Positions 53,911 through 64,000 of a stretch of DNA of 64,000 nucleotides are shown piece after piece. Within the stretch, counting starts at the first letter, position 1; each line of letters starts with the position of its first letter. The translations under genes were made by a program, and so were the position numbers. The notes beneath the pieces are model-generated. The model saw nothing but the letters and a program-made list of their open reading frames with translations, was not told the DNA's origin and did not search any database. The DNA is from Pomphorhynchus laevis (lineage: Eukaryota > Acanthocephala > Palaeacanthocephala > Echinorhynchida > Pomphorhynchidae). The stretch lies in the NCBI GenBank assembly GCA_012934845.2, contig WNNJ02003698.1, positions 1 to 64,000 on the forward strand. The letters are read 5' to 3'.

Positions 53911-55100
53911 TGAGGTCGAAACGCCCCATTGGGGGCTAGGCGAATGTGATAGGCGCATTCCGGATTAAGCTTCCCAACGAAGGTTGTAAAAAAGCATGCA
54001 GGTTTATACTTTCCTTTTAGTATTAATTAAATATTCTATTGAAATTTTTTCTTAAGAGTAATAAACTATAAATCTACCAAAATTACAAATATCAAGGTGT
54101 ATTGTTATCATCTCATTTATATTTTCCTCTCGGCTTGTTCTTATTAAACCTTTAAAATCGATATGCAATCTGCGTTTTATTATAAAAATCAGTTTGTCGT
54201 TATTTCGAAGAGATTCCTTTTTTTGTAAAGCCATGATATTTTCCTTTGATCACTCACAAACTGTCTGGGCTGAGCTAAGAGCTGCAAATTTTCTCCGAAT
54301 CGATGAACGCATGTAGAGACCCATAAATCCTACACTCAAATAGATATTTCACTCAAATATGTCTACAAACATGATTGCTTACAATAACAGTTTGTTTCGT
54401 ATAATTAATGTTTAGGATTCCGCGTAAAGAATCTATCAAGTACCTTAACAACTTTTAATTAAGGTTAACGCAACTAGAGGTATAATTAACTCAGTAATAC
54501 CAGGAAATATTTATGTTATAACAAAGGATTATCTGCATTTACGTATATTTTTCGTAATAACAAACTTAAAACTGTGAATAACTAATTTGTCACGTGCTTT
54601 CGGTATTCACCGAAAGCATGTGATTTGGTAAATACCTTTGGGGAAAATATTTATTACATATTTTTATACATTAATGACAGATCGTGCCAATGTCCAGGAT
54701 GATATGGTCTCGAGCGTATCGCAATAATAATGCTAATATATTTACATTAAAATAAATTAGCAAATAGACATGAAGATAATAGTCGATTACGCTAATTAGC
54801 TGTATCGAAATATCTAAATATTAAGGTTTATGTATTTTTACATTTGCTTGTGCACAAGTCATTAAAATCACAATGAAATAACAAATAAAGCACCATTTAT
54901 TAAGCAAAATCTGATCAGAAAAATTTAACACACAATTTTTATGCATTATAAAATCTGAAATCAACAAGAGTTGCTCAAACATTGTCTATAAACACGTTAA
55001 ATAATTGGATTGCATTCTGAAATAATGTAGCAGTAAAACAATGTTCAAATAAATTTCACAGAACACGGCTCCTCTTTATAAAACACACTATTACATACAA
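53911..55100. other. AT-rich intergenic region
   Basis: No gene recognised. The only structure found is the hairpin at 54591-54622. A short ORF at 54234-54052 (minus) has no recognisable motif. Confidence 0.4.
54591..54622. other. 14-bp inverted repeat (hairpin)
   Basis: CACGTGCTTTCGGT, loop ATTC, then ACCGAAAGCATGTG. One G-T wobble in 14 pairs. Unusually GC-rich for its surroundings. It could be a structured RNA element, a protein-binding palindrome or a foldback remnant; nothing around it decides. Confidence 0.6.
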
Positions 55101-55102
55101 AT

Positions 55103-55471
55103 TCACACCTCAGACGGGCGATATTTTTGGCCGTTAGATGTGATCCATTGGTTGGAAACAGCGCTAAAATAGTTACTCGCAGCACTGGTTGTTCGTCGAA
55201 ATCCAGTTCCACTAATCTGCGGTTTGTCTCTTATAAAGTTATTTCTTTGTTTGATAGGTTGCCTTTTATTAGCTAATTGCAGATCAACTGACGAATTGCT
55301 AAGACTGTTGATTGAACTGTACTGCTCACATCGGTTGTCACAGCGATTTGAAGTAGTATACGGACTGGCTTCATGCATGTTAATAGGCGAACCTTCTAAA
55401 CTACCAATGCCTGCTGCATATCGAGCGGCAGTTTTTCTATTTATTATCATTTTCGGCCGGTACAACTCCAA
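55103..55471 (-). CDS. Hypothetical protein, possibly a host exon
   Basis: 122-codon frame starting MELYRPKMIINRKTAARYAAG and ending GQKYRPSEV. Hydrophilic, rich in Ser, Asn, Arg and Gln, no membrane segment, no domain I recognise. Composition looks like a real, disordered cytoplasmic protein rather than a shadow, and it lies in a repeat-poor pocket. Could be a complete small gene or one exon of a larger one; splice sites cannot be assigned with confidence. The overlapping plus-strand frame 55224-55610 looks like a secreted protein but is more likely its shadow. Confidence 0.4.
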   Translation of the reverse strand: MELYRPKMIINRKTAARYAAGIGSLEGSPINMHEASPYTTSNRCDNRCEQYSSINSLSNSSVDLQLANKRQPIKQRNNFIRDKPQISGTGFRRTTSAASNYFSAVSNQWITSNGQKYRPSEV

Positions 55472-55883
55472 TGTTACATCGATTTTACATTTTCTAAATT
55501 ACAAGTGTACTTGCAACCTTGTTTGTTTTATCTCTGCTTACCTAATCATCCTGACAACGCTCTCCAGAGTTGCCCTCGACACATTTTTCGAATTAACAGA
55601 CACCAGGTAATCACCTACCATAGGCTGCGTTTCTCCACATGTATTGACTATTTGTAATACAAATTGTATCATCATCTTTTATATATAAATTTCATTATTT
55701 AATAATAAATCGAGAAATTATTAATAATCAAGAAATTATTACAATTATGAAGTATTTAGGGCTAGAGATATAAAATAGTTGTTTTCCAGATCTTAGCGGG
55801 GACAAGGTCTGCGATCTGAAAGTTATCTAGACTCTCCTAATGCAATGAACATAAAGTCAATAAAACTTTTATTTATATGTAAT

Positions 55884-55960
55884 CAAATCAGCTAACTGAG
55901 TCTAGGTATTTAATATAATTATAATGCTAAATCAGAATTTAAGAGTTTATTAAACCAACA
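55884..55960 (-). mobile_element. Penelope-like element, 3'-terminal fragment
   Basis: CAAATCAGCTAACTGAGTCTA and the following ATTTAATATAATTATAA match the 3' end at 20196-20250 and, inverted, 52440-52497. Only the terminal 80 bp remain. Confidence 0.65.
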
Positions 55961-56029
55961 TTTAAAAGTTCATTTAATCAAATAAGATCAGATAATTCTA
56001 CGATAAGCAACCTTTAACAAATAACAGGT

Positions 56030-56059
56030 AGTACTAATATTTGTACTAATATTAGTACT
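56030..56059. other. 12-bp perfect palindrome
   Basis: AGTACTAATATT, loop TGTACT, AATATTAGTACT, embedded in further AGTACTAAT-like words up to 56090. AT-rich hairpin just upstream of LINE Y3, near its insertion point. Confidence 0.7.
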
Positions 56060-56147
56060 TAATTTTAGAACTAATACTAGTACTAAACTAATAATTAACG
56101 AAAAGTCGTTTCATCGAAGCTAATTTAATATTTAATACGACCTTGCA

Positions 56148-58275
56148 GATCTTATGTCTCACGGTTCATTGTCTTATACTCCTTCTTTTGTTCTCGGTGA
56201 CTTTAACATTCGTCTTGATCGCCCGGCTGACTCTGACTCTATCACTTTAACTAATCTTTTTTCTGATTTTAACTATAAATTACTTTCAACAAGCCCAACT
56301 CATATTCTCGGTGGTCCTCTCGACATCATTGCTGTCCCTAACTGCTTCAATGACTATACTTCCTTGTCAATTACTGATCCCGGTTTGTCCGATCATTTCC
56401 TTGTCACTCTTACTCTTACTCGTCCCCATCCTCCTTCTCCGCCTCCACAAAGTCGACCCTGGAAACTTCTCGATATCCCAATTCTCTGTTCTGCCTTACT
56501 CAATTCTTCAATATTTTCACTTCCTCTTAACTATCTCTCTCCCGATGATCTATTCATTCTGTTTGATTCTGAACTCACGAACATCCTTAGTAACATTCTG
56601 CCTATTCGACAACGACGTTTTAAGCGGTCGCGCCATGCTTCCTGGTTCGATTCAGTTCGATTCGGTTCTTCAGTCGTTACCTAATAAAACCTCTCCTTCT
56701 GACCCAATTCCGACCCAATAGTTTAAAAAAATCTCCTCATATATATCACCCTTCCTAACCACTTTGTTCAACTTGTCTATCCGCAGCAGCACATTTCCTT
56801 CCAACTGGAAATGCGCAAATGTTCGCCCTCTCCTCAAAAAGCAATCTCTCGATCCTTCACTACCATCTTCGTAACGTCCTATCTCACTTCTTCCAACCCT
56901 CTCTATACTACTTAAGCCTCTCGTTTTCAAGCAAGTTAATACATATCTCTTTTCCTTCAACTTATTTCCTCCCTTCCAAGCCGCTTTTCGCTCTAATCAC
57001 TCTACTTAAATCGCATGTCTTAAAGTTTATAACGACTTACTCATCTCGCACGATCAAAGATTATGTAGTGTCATAGTTTCTCTTAATCTATCATCTTTTT
57101 TCGACATTGTCGATCACTCGATTCTTCTCCATCGTCTTCATCATGATTATAATTTCTCTTCGCACACTGTGACTTGGTTTTCTTCATATCTATCAAACCG
57201 TACTTTCCGCGTTGGTTATAACTCTTCTCTCTCCCATCCTTCGTTCATTCAGTCCGGTGTTCCACAAGGCTCCGTATTAGGCCCTATGCTTTTCTCTCTT
57301 CTTCTCGGTGATTTGTCTTCGATTTCTCATAAATTTAACTTCCATGTTATGCAATAAGCTGATGACATTCTCATCTATGCTCATGTATCTGTTTATCGTA
57401 TTCACGATCTTAGTGTTTCTGCTTCCGACTGTCTTGTCTCAATTTCCAATCATCTTTCTTCCCTTCGCATTTCTCTGAATCCTGATAAATCCAAAATTAT
57501 GTGGATCCTACCTCAACGCCTCCGCTTCGAACCTACCTCCGTATCATTAAATTCTACAATTCTTACTATCGTTGATAATCTCGTTTTCCTAGGCTTCCGT
57601 TTTGACAACCGACTTTCACTTAAACCTTTCGTTAGAGATAAAGTACGCTCATCTACCTTGATACTCCGCAACCTCCGTCAAGTTCGTAGATTGATCGATT
57701 TTCCTTCTTGTATGACTCTCATATCTTCTCTCCTTTTTTCTAGACTCGATTATTGTCTTGGTCTATTTTTCAACTCACCTAAATCCACTCTTCTTCCCTA
57801 CAACGCATCGTCAACGCAACCGTCCGAATTCTCCTCCGTCTTCGTCGTATTGATCATACATCCTACCATCTTGCTTCTCTTGATTTGCCTACAATTTATT
57901 GTCGTGTTCAAATTCGTCTTCTTATCGTTGCTTTCCGCCTTGTAACTTTCCATACCCCTTCATTTCTCAATCTTCCTTTTCTTAATAAGTCTCGTCCTGT
58001 TTACTGTTCCTTGCATTCCCATAATTCCCTTCTTTTACATGTCCCAAACTACTCTACCTCTTTTAGATTCCGCTTCTTCCTGGTGGCTGCTCATCTCTCG
58101 TGGAATCATCTGCCTATTCATATCAGCCAATCAACATCAATGCCGTGCTTCAAACGCCAAATCCAATTCAATTTCAACAATTAACTAATTAATCTGTGAC
58201 TTTTGCTGTTCTCTTTTTAGTGGTCATGTAAGCGCGCAGTTTCCACGCATTTGCCACGTTAAATAAATTATTGTA
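56148..58275 (+). mobile_element. LINE Y copy Y3, decayed
   Basis: Endonuclease part 56154-56660 (LGDFNIRLDRP, ILGG, DPGLSDHF), then an internal deletion of about 400 bp relative to Y1 joining HASWFDS to LQSLPNKTS, then RT and C-terminal parts in pieces (57169-57357, 57499-57945, 57885-58184). The GVPQGSVLGP motif is intact, while the YADD position reads stop-ADD near 57357. The 3' stem-loop is at 58231-58249. At least six breaks. Confidence 0.85.
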
Positions 58276-60334
58276 TTATTATATAATTTATTTTGTTGAT
58301 TTATTTGTGATTTTCTGCTTACCTGATACTCATTTTAAAAATATAAAGGAGTAAACATAGATATATTTCTATTAAAGTGTTTTTTTTTCTTGAGTAAAAC
58401 AAAATTCAACTAATTTCTCGAAACATTTACGATAAGCTTACTCTTTTAATTTAAAAAAATATTGACAGAGGCAAATTTTAAATGCACATATTTCCCACAA
58501 TTAGTTGTAGAATAGCATCAAAGACAAAAGTAACACGACTATAAAATGTAAAATGTTCAAGTAATGTTCGATAATACAGTTATTGTCTAACTATATTGAT
58601 AGCTGCAATATAGTCCGTATCTACACATCTAGTTGAATATTTCATAATATCATGGACATCGTGCGGCATCATGAGATGCAACTGTTAGAGCCTTTGACTC
58701 ATTTTCTTATCAATTTATTATCATGGTTTAAATATTATATAATATACGAACGTGTCAAAACTCCAACTGCCATTACTAGCAAAATCAATGTCAGTTTAAA
58801 TTATCATTTTTGTTTCATGGAAACATTATATGTTTGAGATTACATCTTCACAATTTTCATTTGAAAATAGTTATTCAGATATTAGATTTGAAAATAAAAA
58901 TTATTTTACCTTCTGAACATAAAATAAAAAATATTTTATCAACACTAAGGAAAGTAAGACGTACAAATAGTCATTAGAACAGTATGTATTAATATTTATT
59001 GTATATTAAAAATATAGTATTATATTAAAAATATATATTATTTAGACAAAAAAAATATCGAACATTTATAGGCCCGTTTACGAGAACCTAATTTCTAAAA
59101 AATTAACTTTTCTTTTTCTTTAAACAAAATTAAAATAAAAAAAATTATCGAACATTTAATAAAAAATCGTATTTTATAAAAATAAACATTATATCAATTT
59201 CACGAACGTTTACCAAATGATCGATCTTGAATTAAGGGAGAATATTGTGGAAAACGACGTTAAATTTGTAGAAAACAAAGAATAAACGAATGAGAAAAAA
59301 AACAAAATTTTAAACACTCTGCGTTTGAAATGTTAAACAAAACTATGCAGTAAACAACAGTTAAGCTACTCCTGATCTTAAGAATTTTTATAGCTCAACG
59401 CTTGTATACGGAAGACTAATGAATCAGACGAAATGAGCGTTAGGCAGTTCACAATCGCAGAGGCTATCAACAATTTTATGGGACTTCGCTGGTAGAGAAT
59501 AAACTTTATTTTTAAGATGATTGGTTCTTCTTGGAAATAACCGATAAATTAAAATATAAAAATAATCTGTTTTATTGTTTTCGGTACTCGAACTCTAGAT
59601 TCAATATTTTTAATACGGGTGTTACTACGTGTAAACGAAGACAAACAGAGGGCGGACATACTAAAATATTTATTAGTTATTTGTGATTGAGAAATTTAGT
59701 CCGTTGAATAAGAGACTAGCATCCCGGAGAGTATTGGTTAATTGAAAGAAGCATACAAAACAATAACCTGCACATACGCACCGAGCGCTAACTTGGAATA
59801 CTCAGTTTTTATAAATGAATTTAAACTTTGACTAAAGAGTGTGGAAATTATCTTACTGAATGACTTCGATATTTTTGCTGGTAATGAAGATGTTACTGAT
59901 ATACTGAATTGAATGAAAGTACAAGAAATATCAATACGTTAATATCATAACAGGATTATTCGATCTGAGATGTGTGCTTTTGTGAAGTTAGGGCCTGCGT
60001 GATCAACTGACCAACATTTTGTAGACAACGAAATATAATGCCAAAGTATGTTATAGCACAAACCCGGAAAGCCTAAACGATGTGTAAGGATATACTGGGA
60101 GAGTTGGACAGACTTGAATTGTCAATATAATTTTTAAACAAATTACACTAGCCGGCAGCATTTTTGTTTATATTTACACTGTTTCTTAGTCATTTTTATA
60201 CGCTGATTCCAGAGATCGCATTGGTTTTTAGAAAAAATGATATCTTAAAATTTATTAATATTTTTTGTTTAGTAATAAATATATTAATTATAATTTATTA
60301 TTAATAAATATTTTCCATGTTGCTTATTGAAATT
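58276..60334. other. AT-rich intergenic region, no gene recognised
   Basis: Two kilobases with only short ORFs and no motif I recognise. TATCGAACATTTA occurs twice, at about 59056 and 59144, after A runs. Host intergenic or intronic sequence is the simplest reading. Confidence 0.45.
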
Positions 60335-60485
60335 GAGAGAAGGACAAAGGATTATTTTGCACGAATTTTCGACAATGGCAATTGGCCAATATTCAAGTAT
60401 TCATGATATTCAAGTACTGTGTACTTAAAAAGGCCATTTGCTATTGGCAAAAATTCGTGCAAAATGAATCCTTTGTCCTTCTCTC
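60335..60485. repeat. 151-bp foldback repeat with 53-bp arms
   Basis: Arm 60335-60387 starts GAGAGAAGGACAAAGGATT; arm 60432-60485 is its reverse complement with about six differences and one gap. Spacer 44 bp. It could be a tiny foldback MITE, or the terminal signal of the gene family just downstream. Confidence 0.85.
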
Positions 60486-60581
60486 GATTTAAATAAGCCA
60501 CATGGAAATTAAACACAAGTCGAAAGCAACTGTAAAGCAATTATTAATTAGAATTATTCAATAATTAATTTCTGTTTTCAG

Positions 60582-62214
60582 ATGTTCAGTAAGGATATAA
60601 AATGTAGACACGATCCTAACAGTTTTTGTTATATCTATGGAGTCTATATCAGCAACAAGCGAAAACGGCACGCCATCAAAAATCCAAGCAAACTGTGCAA
60701 AGCTTATCATTTATATTTGGGGATTCCGATAGGAGACCAGGACAAATATTGGGCTCCGCATTGTTGCGGTACTTGTCGATCAAATTTAGAAGTATGGCTA
60801 CGGGGAAATGGACGCCATTTGAACTTTGCAGTCCCGCGAATATGGAGAGTATCGAGAAATCACGATTTGGACTGCTACTTTCGCTCCGTTAATGTTGACA
60901 AGTTGAAGCGAGGAGAAGGAAAATTATTAGAATTCCCAGATATTCCTTCGTCCATTGCACCGGTCCCACATAACGAAAAAATGCCCATACCTATACCACC
61001 TCAAGGAAATTTTATCTCATCAGATGAAAATGACATTGATACTACGGAGGAAGAGAGTGTCAAGGATACGATGATAAATGAAACTAGACATATCATAAGT
61101 AAAGATGAACTTGACGACTTAACTCGAGATCTGCATCTCACAAAGGAAAAATCCGAAATATTAATTTCGCGTCTAAAAAACTGGAATTTAGTTGATAAAA
61201 ATGTCAGTGCAAGATCACACAGGAAACGACATGAACCATATGCATCGTATTATGAGTATGATGGAACAAACATGGCATGCTACTGTAGTGATATCGATGA
61301 ATTGCTTGAGTGTATTGGGGTTGTTCATAATCTGGATGATTGGCGACTTTTCATTGACAGCTCAACACATAGTTTGAAGGTTGTGTTAATTTACAACGAA
61401 AATACGTTACCACCAATACCCATTGGTATTCTTCGATCAACAAAGAACATTACCAATCAGTAAAAATGATTCTGAAACAAATCAATTACAGTAAACACCA
61501 GTGGGGTGTATGTGTGGATTTTAAAATGATTGCAATATTACAAGAAATGCAATCCGGATACACCAAACATCAATGTTTGTTGTGTTTGTGGAATAGTCGA
61601 GCGGATGCTAAACATTACACAACACGAGTGTGGCCAGCAAGACAAGATATGTCGCTTTGGACGTTTAATGTTACACGTGATTCATTAATTCGAAAAGATA
61701 AAGTATTTTTGCCACCACTGCATATAAAATTAGGATTGGTAAAGCAATTCATCAAAGCCCTGAAAAATGACAGTTGTAAAAATTCGAAATGGTATCTTTA
61801 ACGGTCTGCAAATTCGAAAGATGCTAAAGTCCACGGATTTTAAAAATGCAATGAATCTGGAAGAGCACAGAGCTTGGATATCATTTCGAGAAGTGGTTTG
61901 TGTTTCCTAGGAAATAATCGTGCCCACAATTATAGAGAGTTATTAGAAACATTAACTACTTTCGCGATCTTAGGTGCAGAATGAGTTTGAAAATGTACAT
62001 GCTTCACGGACACGTTAACTTCTTTAAGGAAAACCTTGACCAATTTAGCGATGAGCAAGGTGAACGTTTTCATCAGGACATTATGCGTTTTGAGCGACGC
62101 TGTCAAGGACGATGGGATGCAGCAATGATGGGCGACTACATTTGGTCAACGATAAGATCATGTCGAGACAATGATAATTCAAATCGCAAATGTCAAAAGT
62201 TTTGTATAAATTGA
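60582..62214 (+). pseudogene. Decayed member of an uncharacterised, probably transposon-linked family
   Basis: Three frames in order: 60582-61463 (293 codons), 61466-61801 and about 61890-62214. The first has a zinc-binding-like N-terminus (C9, H10, C16, then HCCGTC near 64), WR near 90, a conserved P-P then SSDE acidic linker near 142, and an RLKxWNL block near 192. The second has CLLCLWNSRADAKHY and PPLHIKLGLVKQFIKAL. The third has GERFHQDIMRFERR and MMGDYIW. I recall proteins of this exact architecture in many arthropod and cnidarian genomes, without known function. Two or more frameshifts plus a missing stretch near 61800-61890 make this copy inactive. TTTCTGTTTTCAG directly precedes the ATG, a good splice acceptor, so a 5' exon upstream is likely. 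Confidence 0.75.
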
Positions 62215-64000
62215 TGCATTTTAAATTTAAAAATTGAACAATTTTTTACAATCATTATTCAGGCATAACTATTGTTATTTTCGGATCCAGCGTACACGAA
62301 TTTGTTATAAACAATGGTTTGATCATAATAAACAACAAAATTTCAAAAAAAATGTCCGCTAGTGTTATTGTTATCTGCAGGATAGTCCAGATTATATCTT
62401 CACTTGCCAATACATGTTTGATAATAGCCGATAATAAAAAGCTTGTGCTAATCGGTGAACGCCAACTTACAGAATGATGAATGATGCTCGTAATAATAAG
62501 GTGTTTATGAAGCAAGCTACCTACAGGTTATAGACAATTTTTAAAAAGCAATGATAAGCTTTACACACAAATTGTAAACTTCTGTATGTTTAGAGTTCAA
62601 ATGATGAGTTTCTAAAGACAATTGAGAGTATTTGCGTAGAAACGTAAATGCCACAGAAGCAAGCTAGACAAGTTGTAGTCGATTAAAACCAAAATTATCA
62701 ATGGCATGATGTTTAATATAAAATACGGAAAGAGGTCTTTATTCTGAATAATTATCAGATAAAAATTATGCAAATGAAGTTATTGCACATTAAAAAAGCG
62801 TTGAACGGTCAGCTGATTTTGAAAAAATTCGACTAAAGAATTTGAGTTTCGTGTGATTAAAGTAGTAATCTTTTCAGCTTTAAAACCAATGAATACTGAT
62901 TATCATAGCAAAGTAATGTTTTTTAAAATTCGGTTGAGGATAATGATCCAACTACATAAAGACATTATTCTTCTTGGCCTTCATGGCTATTTGTTTAAAA
63001 ACTTGAAATTTAATGTGCATAATATAAACGTTTATAAAATTGAATGAATAATAGGATAATGAAACCGAACAACAAACAATACCAACCGTTTAGAACCTTT
63101 GTAATCTTACACGGGCATCCGCCACCAATGCTAAAACCAAATCCACTTGTGCCTCGAATAGCTCTAACCTAAACTACAAAAAATAATCAAATTTGTTGAT
63201 CGACCATCTACTGAAGATGAATTATCTACAGTAGATGCTTTTATCCGCGGCGGGCTTTTAAAGTCAAATGTCACAAATCAGGCAGTTTTTATATTTTATA
63301 AGTAATGTATAATTCTAGGCATTTATATTTTGAAAAAATACATTATAGTGAAATACATTCGTTGAGTAATGAAAATCAATGGAATACGAGAAAATAAAGA
63401 TAAATAAATTAGTAACAGCCTCAAGATCCACGAAGTTTTGCATTTTATTTTTTTATTTACATTTTTTATAAAGTTGATTAATAATGACTTTTTTAAAATG
63501 TTGTGCGATTATTGACAGATTGCGTTTTAAAGTCCAGATAACGATACAACTGGATTCTGGCTATAATCAAAATGCCAGATTTATTAAAAATGAATTCAGT
63601 ATGAACATGTTTTAGGCCTATTTTCTTGTCATATCAACATTATAGAATTGTATTTATGTTTGAGATGTAAAAAAGTAAATGATTTAAATGAAAACGAATG
63701 TTAGAATAAAGTTGTAAGAAACGTTGCAGCTTTGGTCTCGAACTTTAGCAGCAAATGTTTAACCATTATACGATTTAACTATTTTGTAAAATGGTATCTC
63801 TATTTCATGATCTAGATATATTTTAGGACTTTACAGTAATGGATATTTTAATAGAGTAATTCGCATCTATGAATGATAGCGATACGAACATATGATTAGA
63901 ATATTTGTTTCTAAATTGAAATTCTTAAACTTACATTTTTCATCTTTACGCCTTAACCTTGCAAAATAATTGACATACATTTAAGAATTGTAAATCAGGA
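62215..64000. other. AT-rich sequence, no gene recognised
   Basis: Only short ORFs without motifs. A tRNA-like B box is noted near 63740 on the minus strand but the rest of a tRNA is missing. Probably host intergenic sequence. Confidence 0.4.

Noticed and set aside
55224-55610. ORF with apparent signal peptide and membrane segments
   Set aside because: Antisense to the 55103-55471 frame, with no family motif; hydrophobicity is what an antisense reading of Asn/Arg/Gln-rich codons tends to give.
63720-63790. tRNA-like sequence on the minus strand
   Set aside because: AGTTCGAGACC resembles a B box and ATAATGGTTA an A box, but they are about 14 bases too close and no anticodon arm or acceptor stem forms. 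At most a tRNA-derived SINE remnant.

Overview
The window is a retrotransposon-dense stretch of an AT-rich animal genome. The content (arthropod-style LINEs, a Penelope-like element, a decayed member of an uncharacterised family I associate with arthropods and cnidarians, a eukaryotic-type mevalonate kinase) suggests an invertebrate, perhaps an arthropod; species cannot be fixed from sequence alone. Only one convincing host gene is seen (mevalonate kinase, 35138-36088, intronless), plus one weak host ORF (55103-55471, minus).

Region 1-19965 is a mostly head-to-tail pile of copies (called E1-E7) of a non-LTR retrotransposon whose single ORF has an N-terminal nine-cysteine CXC cluster of MSL2/tesmin type, a reverse transcriptase, and a C-terminal restriction-like endonuclease (RLE) with CxC-H-C finger. 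E2 and E3 have intact ORFs of about 1,006 and 1,010 codons, E4 is 5'-truncated with an intact 408-codon ORF, and E5, E6 and E7 are decayed. Two further copies (E8 24296-25280, E9 32450-34871) are on the minus strand. Target-site duplications of 12-15 bp can be read directly for E2, E4 and E9. The 3' ends of E3, E4, E5 and E9 all abut GAATGTC; for E5 and E9 that motif is the 3' terminus of another LINE (LINE X).

Region 20000-34900 and 36360-50640 is a nested mosaic of APE-type LINEs: X (CR1-like, four copies), W (CR1-like, split by an insertion), and the related Y and Z families (L2/CR1-like, sharing a 3' stem-loop). Readable nestings are LINE Y in a Penelope-like element, LINE Y in E9 in LINE X, LINE Z in LINE W, and a 370-bp-period structured repeat in LINE X. 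That structured repeat carries all three strands of a hammerhead-ribozyme core, in an unusual order.

Region 50640-58290 holds Penelope-like 3' ends, small Ty3/Gypsy fossils, an element with inverted ends, and a decayed LINE Y. Region 58290-64000 is AT-rich, with a 151-bp palindrome just upstream of a broken gene of an uncharacterised family.

The strongest unexplained signals are: (1) a site-specific CXC-RLE LINE using the tail of another LINE and its own kin as target; (2) a 5'-terminal leader sequence shared by the RLE LINEs and the unrelated APE LINE Z; (3) the retrozyme-like 370-bp repeat.
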